Positions 39,199 to 49,164 of a stretch of 64,000 nt of DNA are shown piece by piece. Each line of letters starts with the position of its first letter. Within the stretch, counting starts at the first letter, position 1. The notes under the pieces were generated by a model that was not told the DNA's origin, searched no databases, and worked only from the letters and a program-made list of their open reading frames with translations. The position numbers were made by a program, and so were the translations under genes. The DNA is from a virus: the IMG/VR virus record IMGVR_UViG_3300025087_000053, positions 1 to 64,000 of that record; one strand, given 5' to 3'.

Positions 39199-39425
39199 TA
39201 CCAATATCTCCTCACGCATGGGCAGTCTTGTTCTACAGGCGCAATTTCTGAACTTCGAATCCCCACCTTCCAATGTTGGACATTATCTTTTGTCCTAGTT
39301 CTATTGCCTCTCCGTATAGTTTTTATAAACAACTTTGCCTTCTCGGGCTCAAGAGCATCAAATGGCTGAACGCTCTTTATCCTCTTACAGCCTATGCAAT
39401 ATGCGATTAGCCATTGTTTTTTCAT
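39198..39425 (-). CDS. small Cys-containing hypothetical protein
   Basis: 75 residues. Start overlaps the end of 39425-39718. Contains YCIGCKRIK and CPCVRRYW, a possible metal site. No function assigned. Confidence 0.55.
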   Translation of the reverse strand: MKKQWLIAYCIGCKRIKSVQPFDALEPEKAKLFIKTIRRGNRTRTKDNVQHWKVGIRSSEIAPVEQDCPCVRRYW

Positions 39426-39718
39426 TAATTAATCTCCAGCTTTTTTTCCTCTTTTGCAAGGAATTCTTCAATAGAAGCAACCCGCTGGTCAAGCTGCTTG
39501 ACGCTTTTATTAAGTGTTGAAATAGATTCCGAAAGAAGAATAAAATCTGCTACCAACTGAGAAGCCACAAAGAGAGCATCTTTTACGGCAGATTGCAGTT
39601 CTTTGAATTCTTTTTCTTCTGGTGTAAGTTCTTTTACCTTGGGCACGACGTCCTCTTTATCGGAGAGTATTAAAACACACTCCTTGGCAACAGTCAAGAT
39701 CTTTTTTGCTATCCGCAT
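39425..39718 (-). CDS. coiled-coil hypothetical protein
   Basis: 97 residues from ATG 39718, which overlaps the nrdJ stop. The second half is a coiled coil (SESISTLNKSVKQLDQRVASIEEFLAKEEKK). Could form an oligomer; function unknown. Confidence 0.55.
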   Translation of the reverse strand: MRIAKKILTVAKECVLILSDKEDVVPKVKELTPEEKEFKELQSAVKDALFVASQLVADFILLSESISTLNKSVKQLDQRVASIEEFLAKEEKKLEIN

Positions 39719-42120
39719 TTTGAATACCCGCAAGTTTTGCAAACGGCACAACCACCTTCATATACCAGCTTTTGCCCACATTCTTGACAAATACTGTCGC
39801 CTCCACAAACACAAACACCGTCATTTATGTATCTTTTCAAAATTCTTGCAATAACCTTGGCAAAAGAAGAAAAATCTCCATCTTCGCTTCTATTAAGCTG
39901 CTCCACGATAAAAGAAGGAGAACTTCCATGTCTCAAGGATAAAGAAATTAATCTCGTCATAACCCCTTCTGTAGGATTATTAAAGACTTTTGCAATATCT
40001 TTTATCTTTGTTGCGTCTTCTCCGTAAACGAGATCATATCTACTTCTAGATTTAAATTTTGTCTTCTCGATAATTCCTGTTGTATGTTTTGTAGGTATTT
40101 CCACCAAATCCGATAGACCAGCAAAAATCTCATATGGCTTAGAGTCTAACAAACCAACAAAAATAGTCCACTCTTCTCCTTTTATCTTCGCTCTGTGGAT
40201 GTCACATTTTAATGATAGAGGACGCTTGGGAGCCTTTGTAATATTAAAGGGGTTAGATGTCTTCCCGTTCTCTTGCTTTGCTTTTTCCTTAGAGGTAAAC
40301 AAAACAGCATCTCTGGAGCCTTCTCTATAAACAGTTATTCCCTTAAGCCCCTTTTCCCAAGCATAAGTATAAATTTCTTCTACTTGTTCTGCGGTTGTGC
40401 TTTCTGGTAAATTAATCGTAGAAGATATGGAGTGGTCTATATGTTTTTGTATCACACTTTGCATTTCCACTCGGCGCTTCCAATCAATTTCATTCGCCGA
40501 AACAAAGTATTCTGGGATATCTGTAGTGTTGAACTTTTTTTGGTATTCTGTAAGGTTAGAGTGCTTTACTTCATATTCTACCCACTTATCGCCTACAAGG
40601 TCTTCTTTACCAATCGTCTTTTCTTCTGAATTAGTTTTTCTCTTTCTGGTATAAGAGTTCTGGAATACTGGTTCTATCCCGCTGCTGGTTTGTGTTAGAA
40701 GAGAAATAGAACCAGCGGGAGAACAAGTTAAAATAGAAATGTTTCTTCTGCCAAAACTCCTTATTTCCTTTTGCAGCTCTTTCGAAAGAGAAAGAATAAA
40801 CTCGTTATCTTTTTCCAGTTCCCATTTAAAAGCAGGAAAGACACCTCTCTCTTTTGCAAGAGTCACACTGCTTTCATAGGCAGAAGTTTTTATTGTATTA
40901 AAGACCTCATCCGCTACTGCTATAGCTTCAGAAGAATCATAACACAACTTTAATTCCGCAAACATATCTGCAAGGCCAGTAATACTAAGACCTGTTCTTC
41001 TTCCGTCTCTTGCAGATTCAAACATTTCTTGCCAAATTTGTTTTTCATCTTGAGTATCGCAGACTTTAATGATTTTTTCTATTTTCTCCATTTCCAAATC
41101 AACCAAATCGTCCAAAAGTCTTTGCGCAACGTGTGTCATAGAACGCAATTTTTTAAAATTGACTTGTGGAGCCTCAAAGGCGCTGTCAACAAAAGATTTT
41201 AAATTAAGCAGAAGAAGGCGACATCCATCGTTAACACACAAAGGAAGTTCAGAACAAGCATTTGTAGAAACAGCTTTAAACCTTGGATAAGACGAAGCGG
41301 GACAATAAGAGATTATTCTAGACCAAAAAAGAATGCCAGGTTCTGCTGTATCTCTAGCTAACTTAGTGATATGCTTCCAAAGTTCTTTTGCTTTTATTTT
41401 TCTTGTTACTTTTGCCGGTCCCTCTACTGGCCACCGAAGTTCGTATTCTTCATCATTTAAAGCTGCCTTCATAAAATCGTCATAAATCTTTATTGAAACA
41501 TTTGCTCCAACAACCTTTTTAAGGTCTTTCTTCATAGATGCAAACTTCTCTACATCAGGATGTCTACCATCCAAAGAGATTAAAAGAGCCGCCCTTCGAT
41601 TACCTTGTCCTATCATTCTTGCAACATTTGAATAATAATCAGCAAAACTCCAAGCACCCGAAGTGGTTTTAGCACTGTTATTTACTCCAGTACCCTCCGG
41701 GCGTAAAAGAGATAAGTCCGTACCAACTCCGCACCTTCTTTTGGTAAGATTGGCTAAGTCTCTTCCGCTTTCAAAAATAGAAGAAATGTTGTCCTCTGGC
41801 GGTCTTGCTACAACGCAGTTTGCCAAAGAAGATAAACTATAATTGTTTCCTATTCCATAAAGCGGGCTTCCTTGAGGAACGATGTATTTAAACCCGCGTA
41901 AGGCTTCGTATATTTCCTTTTCGCTAAGAGGGTTGGGATATTTTTTTTCTATTCTTGCAAACTCTTTTGTCACCCTCCGGATTGTTTCGTCCGGATAGCT
42001 CTCTAAAAACAAATCTTCCTTATCTCTGAGGGCATACTTCTTCATCCAGACGTCTGTTGCTAGCTCGTCCCCCTCAAAATATTCAAGCGTTGCTTTACGT
42101 ACTTCTTCTTCTGTAAACAT
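39709..42120 (-). CDS. nrdJ: class II (adenosylcobalamin-dependent) ribonucleotide reductase
   Basis: 803 residues, start ATG 42120 overlapping the helicase stop (TGATG). N-terminal GSPLYGIGNNYSLSSLANCVV, active-site NACSELPL, GLSITGLADM and GITVYREGSRDAVL are NrdJ features; the C-terminus has the redox Cys cluster (CVCGGDSICQECG, CAVCKTCGYSKCG). Reduces ribonucleotides using vitamin B12 and needs no NrdB subunit. Implies a host that makes or imports cobalamin. Confidence 0.93.
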   Translation of the reverse strand: MFTEEEVRKATLEYFEGDELATDVWMKKYALRDKEDLFLESYPDETIRRVTKEFARIEKKYPNPLSEKEIYEALRGFKYIVPQGSPLYGIGNNYSLSSLANCVVARPPEDNISSIFESGRDLANLTKRRCGVGTDLSLLRPEGTGVNNSAKTTSGAWSFADYYSNVARMIGQGNRRAALLISLDGRHPDVEKFASMKKDLKKVVGANVSIKIYDDFMKAALNDEEYELRWPVEGPAKVTRKIKAKELWKHITKLARDTAEPGILFWSRIISYCPASSYPRFKAVSTNACSELPLCVNDGCRLLLLNLKSFVDSAFEAPQVNFKKLRSMTHVAQRLLDDLVDLEMEKIEKIIKVCDTQDEKQIWQEMFESARDGRRTGLSITGLADMFAELKLCYDSSEAIAVADEVFNTIKTSAYESSVTLAKERGVFPAFKWELEKDNEFILSLSKELQKEIRSFGRRNISILTCSPAGSISLLTQTSSGIEPVFQNSYTRKRKTNSEEKTIGKEDLVGDKWVEYEVKHSNLTEYQKKFNTTDIPEYFVSANEIDWKRRVEMQSVIQKHIDHSISSTINLPESTTAEQVEEIYTYAWEKGLKGITVYREGSRDAVLFTSKEKAKQENGKTSNPFNITKAPKRPLSLKCDIHRAKIKGEEWTIFVGLLDSKPYEIFAGLSDLVEIPTKHTTGIIEKTKFKSRSRYDLVYGEDATKIKDIAKVFNNPTEGVMTRLISLSLRHGSSPSFIVEQLNRSEDGDFSSFAKVIARILKRYINDGVCVCGGDSICQECGQKLVYEGGCAVCKTCGYSKCG

Positions 42121-43514
42121 CAATTTATGTCCTTCTTTGTCTTTACCTTATTATATGCTGCCTGCAAGGCACTTGCTTGTAGCTCCGAGGCTTTCTTTGG
42201 CCCTGTCGCTTCTATGGCTTCCTCGGGCGCCGAAACATTAATATCAATTACCCTTGTGTCCATATAGACAGGGCATACCATTTGATCGTCTCCAAATCTG
42301 TTCTTGGAGATAAACATACGTCCAGCTTTATTTTGTCTCTCTTCCGGACTTCTTGACACAACCATAACAAAATCACATGGAAAATTCTTTCCATAACCAC
42401 CAGAACTATGCTCCATCGTTGCAACTTCCGCCTGAGCACCCGTCCTGTTTAGCTGGTCCATTGTCCAAACTGGGAAACCAAAATCTTCTCCCATAGAACG
42501 AAGGTCGTCTGCAATATCTTCCGTTTCCGACCATCCGTCTTTCTTCACAACAACGGGCTTAATTTTGCTAAGGTAATCTATAAGAACCAAGTCAGGTTTA
42601 AAATCTCTTTTTATTGTCTTCTCAACATAGTTTCTAAGTGTTTGTACTGATGCTGCTTTCGCTCTAAATTTCTTTACAACAAGTCTTCCTTTTACCAAAG
42701 ACTGCAAGTCCCCAAACACTGCTTCTTGTGAGCCAAACAAAAGCTCTGGGGGGACCTTGGTTAAACACACATCAAATCTTCTTCCTATTACGCTTTCCGA
42801 AAGCTCTAGCGTGATGTACAATACGTTTTTACCAAGCTTTAGTGCATGCGCTCCTAGATGCACAAGCATCATGGTTTTCCCGCCCCCCGTAGGAGCCATC
42901 CCCAAACCGATTTCCCCTATTCCCAAGCCTCCCTGCATTAAGTTGTCAATGTAGTTCCAACCTGTAGAAATCGGAGTTCTGGTTTCTTGAGTTTTATATC
43001 TCGCATAAAAGTCTCTTACAAGATCGTGTCCAATATCGTTGTCCAACCCAAGTCGAAGAGACTCTACAATTATTTTTTCTATCTCTTCGAAAGAAGAGGA
43101 AGCCATAAGCTTAATCGACTGAAGCATTGCCTTCTTTAGGTTCTGCTTCTTACAAAACTTTATTGAAGAATCTTTGATATATTCTATGTCTACACTAAGG
43201 CCAGGCTCTGTTTTAAATTTCGACAATAGTTCTTTTGCTTGCCCATACGAAGTTTCATCCGTTTCATTTTCAGAAGTTCCCAAGATAGCAGAAATAATAT
43301 TTAGCGAAGGATGAACTTTATATTGTTTCTTATAGGCCAATAGTTTTTGTACATAAAATCTAAGATATTCAAATTCAAAGAATACCGTTTCAAGAACTTC
43401 CGTGATTTGATCGCAATAAAGATGATCAAAAGTCATCGCCTTTACGACTTCTTCTTGAAACGACAGACCAAAAGAAGAAAAGTCTTCTACCTCTCGTACT
43501 TCCTTTTTTGTCAT
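42120..43514 (-). CDS. DnaB-like replicative helicase
   Basis: 464 residues. Walker A MAPTGGGKTMMLV, Walker B-like PDLVLIDYLSKI, and GWNYIDNLMQGGLG at the start of the RecA-like domain are typical of DnaB. It would unwind DNA ahead of the phage polymerase. Stop overlaps the nrdJ start. Confidence 0.92.
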   Translation of the reverse strand: MTKKEVREVEDFSSFGLSFQEEVVKAMTFDHLYCDQITEVLETVFFEFEYLRFYVQKLLAYKKQYKVHPSLNIISAILGTSENETDETSYGQAKELLSKFKTEPGLSVDIEYIKDSSIKFCKKQNLKKAMLQSIKLMASSSFEEIEKIIVESLRLGLDNDIGHDLVRDFYARYKTQETRTPISTGWNYIDNLMQGGLGIGEIGLGMAPTGGGKTMMLVHLGAHALKLGKNVLYITLELSESVIGRRFDVCLTKVPPELLFGSQEAVFGDLQSLVKGRLVVKKFRAKAASVQTLRNYVEKTIKRDFKPDLVLIDYLSKIKPVVVKKDGWSETEDIADDLRSMGEDFGFPVWTMDQLNRTGAQAEVATMEHSSGGYGKNFPCDFVMVVSRSPEERQNKAGRMFISKNRFGDDQMVCPVYMDTRVIDINVSAPEEAIEATGPKKASELQASALQAAYNKVKTKKDIN

Positions 43515-43517
43515 AGA

Positions 43518-44477
43518 TTATTTTATCTCCGACATAACTCGATTGCTCCACTGGAAAAGTGGAGTCCAATTCAATTCAGCAAACCCATCTTTAATTGCAG
43601 ATTGTGTAAACATTGACTTACGAAAAACTAAATCCCTCTTCTCTATTTCTTCTCGAATTTCTCCCTGAGCCTGAAGAGAAATGAGAGGGCTATCTAACTG
43701 TATCATTCGCATATTCTGTATTACTTGATCTCGGCCAGAAAGAATGTTTTTATGTATAACTAGTGGTTTCTCGACGTTTTGACAGAACTTTACAACGTCG
43801 TCTATACTATATTCTTTTTCTTCCTTAAGAAAATCAAATCTTTTTGCAACAGACTTCAACTTAACTCCGCCAACTCCTTGAACATTATCACTCTTGTCGT
43901 CTCCTGATATTGCACGGGCTAAAGCAAAGTTTCTCGGATGAATCCCATACTTTTCAAGGATCTTTTTTATCGACAACACCTCGTCCTGAATCGGTCTGTA
44001 TACTATCGTATTTTTGTCGATCAGTTGAAAGAAATCCTTGTCAGAAGACACAATAATTTTCTGTGCTTCTTTATATTTCTCGCGATGAACTAGAAACGCA
44101 ATAACATCATCAGCCTCTACCGATTCATAAATCAATTGCTTTACCGGCAAAAAAGAAAGATATTCGATAAGCTTGGCGTGCTGCCAAAACTTATTTCTTT
44201 CTTCGTCTTGCGGATCTATTTGCAAAGAACGATTGAGATTAATTGGCTTTCTTCCAGCCTTATAGTTTTTATCAATTGCTCGACGACGCCTTGAGCCTCC
44301 TAGACCATCCCAGACGACAACCACCTCGTCGGGCTTTATATAATTTATCATTGACTGTAGAGACTTAAGTCCTCCAACAACCCCTCCAATCGGAGCGCCG
44401 TTTAAAGAAAGAGTTGGGTTTACAACATAATTCCGGATAAATAAAGAATTTAAACTGTCAATAAATACTACTCTCAT
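43518..44477 (-). CDS. 5'-3' exonuclease (Pol I N-terminal/FEN family)
   Basis: 319 residues. VVFIDSLNSLFIR, VVVWDGLGGSRRR, ESVEADDVIAFL, VSSDKDFFQL and the helix-hairpin-helix GDDKSDNVQGVGG supply the acidic metal ligands of FEN-type nucleases. Probably removes RNA primers, as T5 or T7 exonucleases do; complements the family A polymerase at 49148-50341, which lacks this domain. Confidence 0.92.
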   Translation of the reverse strand: MRVVFIDSLNSLFIRNYVVNPTLSLNGAPIGGVVGGLKSLQSMINYIKPDEVVVVWDGLGGSRRRRAIDKNYKAGRKPINLNRSLQIDPQDEERNKFWQHAKLIEYLSFLPVKQLIYESVEADDVIAFLVHREKYKEAQKIIVSSDKDFFQLIDKNTIVYRPIQDEVLSIKKILEKYGIHPRNFALARAISGDDKSDNVQGVGGVKLKSVAKRFDFLKEEKEYSIDDVVKFCQNVEKPLVIHKNILSGRDQVIQNMRMIQLDSPLISLQAQGEIREEIEKRDLVFRKSMFTQSAIKDGFAELNWTPLFQWSNRVMSEIK

Positions 44478-44483
44478 TTTTGT

Positions 44484-44906
44484 TTATGCCCTGATCATAG
44501 ACAAGCTGCCGTCATCATTAGAATAATAAATCTTCTTGATGCCGCAGAAGTCCATCACTGCTTGACACATCTCGCAAGGGCGAGAATTTCGAAGCTCTCC
44601 GTTCTTGCCAATACGAACCACAACAATGGTTCCACCAACAGTAAGAGCTGCTGGAATATTCAGACAGGCCCGGCTTTCAGCATGACGAGATGCCTTAAGA
44701 TTTCCGTTAGTTACACGAAAGTCGAACCTGTTACAGAAAGAAGAATAATTCCTCTTGTTCGAGGCCGCGTTGATATAAGCCCCACCGTTATTGATCAGTA
44801 CAGCTCCATGACGAAACCCGCAAGCAGAAGCATCTGCGACTTTACGAGCCAGTTCCACAGCCTTCGCAATACGATTCGTAATGTCGATGTTGTGGATTTC
44901 TCGCAT
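44484..44906 (-). CDS. dCMP/cytidine deaminase-like protein
   Basis: 140 residues from ATG 44906, preceded by GAGGAAAATC; an upstream ATG at 44918 overlaps the neighbour's stop and is the alternative. Zinc deaminase motifs HAE (ASRHAESRACL) and PCEMC are present. Probably converts dCMP to dUMP for thymidylate synthesis; the substrate is inferred from context. Confidence 0.85.
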   Translation of the reverse strand: MREIHNIDITNRIAKAVELARKVADASACGFRHGAVLINNGGAYINAASNKRNYSSFCNRFDFRVTNGNLKASRHAESRACLNIPAALTVGGTIVVVRIGKNGELRNSRPCEMCQAVMDFCGIKKIYYSNDDGSLSMIRA

Positions 44907-44914
44907 GATTTTCC

Positions 44915-45910
44915 TCATGGAACATAAGAATAATAATAAGGTGCCTTAAAAACTCCGTCGACTTTCTCTCTTAATTTAAACAATTGTGTACACGATAATA
45001 TGCTCGCCAACATAGATACTGTATCATTATTTAGCAAAGAAAGCAATATGCTTTCTGTCGTCAAAAGCGTAGTAAGTCTTTCTCGAACAGTGCTCTTATC
45101 CTCTTCGGCGTGTAGATTATTGTATATTGATTCAACAAGATTTTCTTGATTTTCTATACTCCGAATATCATATTTGGCAATATACTTTGTAAGTCGATAA
45201 AGATTCAAATGCTGCATCTTGTTAATTTTTAAAACCTTATTTGATACACAAGAAGAAAAGTCTTCATGATAAAATACCCGCTTATCATTAAATCCTACCA
45301 TGGAATTAAAGAAATCAAAATTAGAAACAATATTTTCTGGGGTGTCCATAAAGCTAGAAACAAGCTGCACCGTGTGGGGTTTGGGAGAAGGCTTTATGAA
45401 ACTCTTTACAAGTTTCCTTATCAAAGGAGTTTTTTCTAGCTTTCTAGTAAGATAACTTCTTGTATCAACCATTTTATATGTTTCTGCAAATGTCTTTTTT
45501 CCATAGTTTGTGTTTGGTACATTTTTCCAATATTCAACTGTAAGATTATCTGAAAAAGCGATTAGGTGTTTGTTGTATTTGCCTTGCTTTATAAACTTTT
45601 TATGAAACAAATCACTTTCTTCTTTTGAAGAAAACCAAACGTCCAAATCCCCTGCAAGACCAATAAGACTTGAGTATAACCCACGATGTTCCTCAAAAAC
45701 TTTATTATTCTCTGGGGTAATTTCTATCCTCCTATTTGTTGTTAAAATCTCCCACAAGTCCATATTTGAATAATAATACATCAGAGGAAGGCCGCCAGCG
45801 ACAAACCCTCCGCAGTCAAAAACATTTTTGAACTGTTCCAAGAAATTAGGAAGGTCTGGCTTGTCAGAGAAAAAAGATTGTTGAATTGGTACGGAATGTA
45901 TTACTGACAT
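44915..45910 (-). CDS. nucleotidyltransferase-fold protein
   Basis: 331 residues. GGFVAGGLPLMYYY and, 60 residues later, AGDLDVWF give the G-[GS]...DxD arrangement of the polymerase-beta-type nucleotidyltransferase fold. VQLVSS...NFDFFNSMVGF is the following conserved strand. I recall similar proteins as widespread but uncharacterised in large phages. Leads an operon after the promoter at 45938-45966. Confidence 0.65.
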   Translation of the reverse strand: MSVIHSVPIQQSFFSDKPDLPNFLEQFKNVFDCGGFVAGGLPLMYYYSNMDLWEILTTNRRIEITPENNKVFEEHRGLYSSLIGLAGDLDVWFSSKEESDLFHKKFIKQGKYNKHLIAFSDNLTVEYWKNVPNTNYGKKTFAETYKMVDTRSYLTRKLEKTPLIRKLVKSFIKPSPKPHTVQLVSSFMDTPENIVSNFDFFNSMVGFNDKRVFYHEDFSSCVSNKVLKINKMQHLNLYRLTKYIAKYDIRSIENQENLVESIYNNLHAEEDKSTVRERLTTLLTTESILLSLLNNDTVSMLASILSCTQLFKLREKVDGVFKAPYYYSYVP

Positions 45911-45937
45911 TTCTCCCTCTCCGTTTGCAAGAGCGAC

Positions 45938-45966
45938 AGATTAGCACAGCGAGAGGGAAAAGTCAA
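45938..45966 (-). promoter_or_regulatory. sigma70-type promoter
   Basis: Minus strand TTGACT, 17 bases, TAATCT, overlapping the end of recA and driving the 45910 operon. Confidence 0.75.
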
Positions 45967-45967
45967 A

Positions 45968-47182
45968 CTATTCTTCGTCCTTCTCTCCAAACGACACTAC
46001 AGAAGAGCCCTTCTTTTCATTGAGTTTTTCCGTTGGTTGGTCGGGAAAGTTAGGAATTTCTTTGTGTCCCTCGTCTGTTTCTTTATCGAAATAGAAATCC
46101 GCTGCATTCTTTTTTTCGTTAAAGTTCACAACCATCTCTTCTTCAACAACCTTCATCACAAGAGCAAAAAAGTTTGCATCGTTCTTGAGAAGATCGCTCC
46201 AATCTTTCTCTTGGAACTTTACTTCTTGCTTGTCATCTCCCATAAGAAACTTCCAAGGTCCGCCTGTACGATATCTAGGAGAGATTTTAACTACCTCAAA
46301 CAAACTTTCATCATCACAAACTCCGACTCTGTTGGGGTCTCCCCACAAAATCTTAAACTCACACTTTCTTTTCTCGGTCCCATATCGTGATTTAATAAGC
46401 TTCGCTTTTACTGTTGAGCCAATAATAAACCCCTTCTCGTCCTCAACGAAAGAGGCTTTTGCATGAGGCTTAACAAGCCAAATACGAAGATGGCAAGCAT
46501 AAGCAACAGAAAGCCCACCAGGAGTAAAATACTTAACTTCATCTGTTGCGTATTTGCTAGAAGCCTCTGGAGAAATGTTTGTCTTAAGATGATTTAAGAT
46601 TACCCAAGTGGCCCCAGCCCTGTTAAGAGGTCCAAGCAGCTTCGAAATACCCTTTGAAATAGTTCTTGCCTTAACAGAAACCGAAGAACTTGGATTAAAA
46701 TCTCCTTCAACATCAGTTAAGTCGGGGAGCATGGCAAGGCTGTCGAGAATAAAGACAACTCTACCCATCTCTTCTTCTGAAAGAACAGCTTCCATGATTT
46801 CAAACATTTGTCGTATATCGTCTGGAAGAATATAGGTAAGATGATCTAAGTCGCATCCGGCGTTGATAAGAAACTCTGAGTCTATTGCTCTCTCGCTATC
46901 AAAATATACAACGTGATAGCCCTTCTTTTGGGCATTTACCGCAATTTGCGCTGCCAAATAACTTTTCCCAACTCCAGACAAAGAGGCTATTTCTGTAATT
47001 CTTCCTACGGGAATTCCCGCTTTAATTCCCCTTGCGATTGTACAATCCAGAAGAAAAGAACCTGTAGAAATCCAGTCTTTAACTGTTGCAGGAGACTCAT
47101 CTTTTGTAAGATTGTAAGCAACGTCATGTCCGACTTTTTTGTTTATGATAGATTTAATTTTTTCTAAGCTTGTCTTTGTCAT
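45968..47182 (-). CDS. RecA-family recombinase
   Basis: 404 residues. Walker A SLSGVGKSYLA, EIASLSGVG entry strand, FDSERAIDSEF, Walker B VVFILDSLAM and a LNHLKTN segment correspond to the RecA core; the C-terminus is acidic. Catalyses strand exchange for recombination-dependent replication and repair; phages of T4 type use the equivalent UvsX. Flanked upstream by a terminator after ssb. Confidence 0.93.
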   Translation of the reverse strand: MTKTSLEKIKSIINKKVGHDVAYNLTKDESPATVKDWISTGSFLLDCTIARGIKAGIPVGRITEIASLSGVGKSYLAAQIAVNAQKKGYHVVYFDSERAIDSEFLINAGCDLDHLTYILPDDIRQMFEIMEAVLSEEEMGRVVFILDSLAMLPDLTDVEGDFNPSSSVSVKARTISKGISKLLGPLNRAGATWVILNHLKTNISPEASSKYATDEVKYFTPGGLSVAYACHLRIWLVKPHAKASFVEDEKGFIIGSTVKAKLIKSRYGTEKRKCEFKILWGDPNRVGVCDDESLFEVVKISPRYRTGGPWKFLMGDDKQEVKFQEKDWSDLLKNDANFFALVMKVVEEEMVVNFNEKKNAADFYFDKETDEGHKEIPNFPDQPTEKLNEKKGSSVVSFGEKDEE

Positions 47183-47203
47183 TATTGTTCCTCAGTTAAA
47201 AGA

Positions 47204-47252
47204 TGTAGAACAACTCCGGCCGAGATAAACCCAGCCGGAGTATTGTTCTACA
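47204..47252 (-). terminator. long hairpin terminator between ssb and recA
   Basis: Arms TGTAGAACAACTCCGGC and its near-complement, followed on the minus strand by ATCTTTT; separates the ssb and recA transcripts or attenuates read-through. Confidence 0.75.
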
Positions 47253-47265
47253 TTTTCATCTCAAT

Positions 47266-48054
47266 CTATTTTTCTTCAAACGCAGCGTCAATAGCGTCGT
47301 CACCAGAAACCGGGGGCTCTGCTGCTTGTGTTAGAATAGTTTCCGATTCCTTGGCAGCACCATATTTTTCTGTGCCTCCCTCGGAATTGCCAACATCTTG
47401 GTTCATATGCTCGCTAAGAATCATTTCCACATCTTGTGGAGTCTTGCGAGGATAAAGAAGATTAAAGGTCGGCATATCTGCAACAAGCTTACGGGCTACT
47501 TCGTAGTCTTCCATAATCGGAGTGGGGCGACGAGCAATCTTTACGCTGCTCTTGGAGAAGCGAGGATTAGCTTCGTTGTACTCATATGAAAGTAGCACAT
47601 CAAATCCTTTTTCTTCGTCGGCGATGTTGCCAACGTCGGGATTAAGAACTTCCTCTAGCATTGACTTGTACACGCCTTTGCCATAGCTCCACCAACGCAC
47701 GCCTTGGTCCTCTTCGCCGCGAACAAGAATGGGCGAGAAATATCTCTCACGAGGAAAGTAATTATCTTTCGCTAGTTGGATCTTCTCAGCATCTTTTGTA
47801 TTGTAAAGCTCAAAAGCCATTTCACAAATAGCACACTTCTCATTGAAATTCTTTCGAGGACAAAGGAAACTCTTTCCGCCAATAAAGTGGATAGAAGCCT
47901 CAACAAAGGGTTCTGATACGTTCACAATACGTAATGCAAAAGTTTTTGTTTCCTTGGGCGACCAACGATACGATTTCCCTTCTCCGGTTTTTGCCTTCTT
48001 GGGGTTGTTAATGCTGTCTAATTTCTTTCTGATTTCTTCTAGGTTTAGTGACAT
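47266..48054 (-). CDS. single-stranded DNA-binding protein, gp32-like
   Basis: 262 residues from ATG 48054 (AAGGAGAAACAAA). Basic N-terminus (LNLEEIRKKLDSINN), OB-fold core with the zinc cluster CPRKNFNEKCAIC, and a Glu/Asp-rich, flexible C-terminal tail that in gp32 recruits partners. Coats ssDNA at the fork. The neighbouring RecA, DnaB and polymerases are its likely partners. Confidence 0.85.
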   Translation of the reverse strand: MSLNLEEIRKKLDSINNPKKAKTGEGKSYRWSPKETKTFALRIVNVSEPFVEASIHFIGGKSFLCPRKNFNEKCAICEMAFELYNTKDAEKIQLAKDNYFPRERYFSPILVRGEEDQGVRWWSYGKGVYKSMLEEVLNPDVGNIADEEKGFDVLLSYEYNEANPRFSKSSVKIARRPTPIMEDYEVARKLVADMPTFNLLYPRKTPQDVEMILSEHMNQDVGNSEGGTEKYGAAKESETILTQAAEPPVSGDDAIDAAFEEK

Positions 48055-48076
48055 TTTGTTTCTCCTTGTTATGTTA

Positions 48077-48310
48077 CTATGCTGTAACTTTTTCTGGTCC
48101 CTCAACTACTTGATCCCAATTGATAATTCTAAAGTCCTGTTTGTCTACATCCCAGACCACCTCCTGATTTTGTTTTGCTGGTTGTCTTCCCGTGCCCTTT
48201 ATTCTTTCGTTTAAAAGGGATTTGGGAAGGTCTCTCAAATATTGAAAAGTCATTGTTCTCGCTTCGCCATTTTTCTTCATAAACAGAATTTTCCAAGTTG
48301 GTGTTGTCAT
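48077..48310 (-). CDS. hypothetical protein
   Basis: 77 residues (TWKILFMKKNGEARTMTF..., ending INWDQVVEG). Overlaps the 48307-49164 start. Similar short proteins with a terminal W-containing strand are common in phage replication modules; no function assigned. Confidence 0.6.
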   Translation of the reverse strand: MTTPTWKILFMKKNGEARTMTFQYLRDLPKSLLNERIKGTGRQPAKQNQEVVWDVDKQDFRIINWDQVVEGPEKVTA

Positions 48311-49164
48311 GATGTTATAATCTCCTGTATTTGATCAGAATACGGAATAACAAACAAATATTTACTATCGTATGGGGAAATAAATATGTCGTATACGTAG
48401 TCTACTGCTTGTTTCCGATTAAGTTTTTCTCTTGCTTCCTGCAATAACCCTGATTGTTTTTCGTAGTCTCCTTTGCTTACTAAATAGTAGTAAGCTTTGA
48501 GAATAGGCGAAAATATTTCATAAAAAAGATTCTCTTTCCCCGTTTCCAAATCGACACTTCCAAGAGTATAAATTCTTGCGCAATTAGGAGGAGTTAAGTC
48601 TTGTTTCAAAACGCCCTCTTGTTCTCTATAGGCCAACAACATTTTATACGTCCCAAGAAGAAGCTCTGTTTTTTTAGTTTCTATCTCGGACAATGTTGTT
48701 GCAGGAATCATTTTCTCCAGACAATAATCATCAACTATGCAGATTTCCTTAAAAACTCCCGATCTGGCGTATTCTTGGAGCACACCATACACCACCTTTC
48801 GATTTAGTTTGACGTCATTTTTATAAGTTGGCGTAGGTCTTAGCAAAAAAATTATTCTGATGTCTGCGTCCTTGACTTTTTGAAGCAGACGAAGACTACA
48901 TGCAGAAACGATGTCTGAGCCATCAACAAATGCTATACAAGAATTGCCAAGTTTATTAAATTTATGAAGATTACACTTTGAAGAGGAATAAAGCTTATCA
49001 AAAGATTCTTCTATCTTCTCGGGACTTGTCTCTTTAATTACTACATCAGAGTCATCACGAGAAGACACAAGAAAAACTTTCTTGAGTTCTGGCCAAGACT
49101 TTAATTGTTCTACTAATACGGGCTGATTTCCTATTACTACAGCACAACTAGACTTTTTTACCAT
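48307..49164 (-). CDS. hypothetical protein
   Basis: 285 residues. Alternating strand/helix composition (CAVVIGNQPVLVEQL, KKVFLVSSRDD, IRIIFLLRPTP, EICIVDDYCLEKMIP) suggests a Rossmann-like alpha/beta fold. No nucleotide-binding glycine loop is visible, so an FtsZ/tubulin assignment was considered and not adopted. Situated between polA-like and ssb genes. Confidence 0.6.
   Translation of the reverse strand: MVKKSSCAVVIGNQPVLVEQLKSWPELKKVFLVSSRDDSDVVIKETSPEKIEESFDKLYSSSKCNLHKFNKLGNSCIAFVDGSDIVSACSLRLLQKVKDADIRIIFLLRPTPTYKNDVKLNRKVVYGVLQEYARSGVFKEICIVDDYCLEKMIPATTLSEIETKKTELLLGTYKMLLAYREQEGVLKQDLTPPNCARIYTLGSVDLETGKENLFYEIFSPILKAYYYLVSKGDYEKQSGLLQEAREKLNRKQAVDYVYDIFISPYDSKYLFVIPYSDQIQEIITS

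Noticed and set aside
48307-49164. FtsZ/tubulin-like (PhuZ) cytoskeletal protein
   Set aside because: Some alpha/beta segments look similar, but the GGTGSG-type nucleotide loop is absent.
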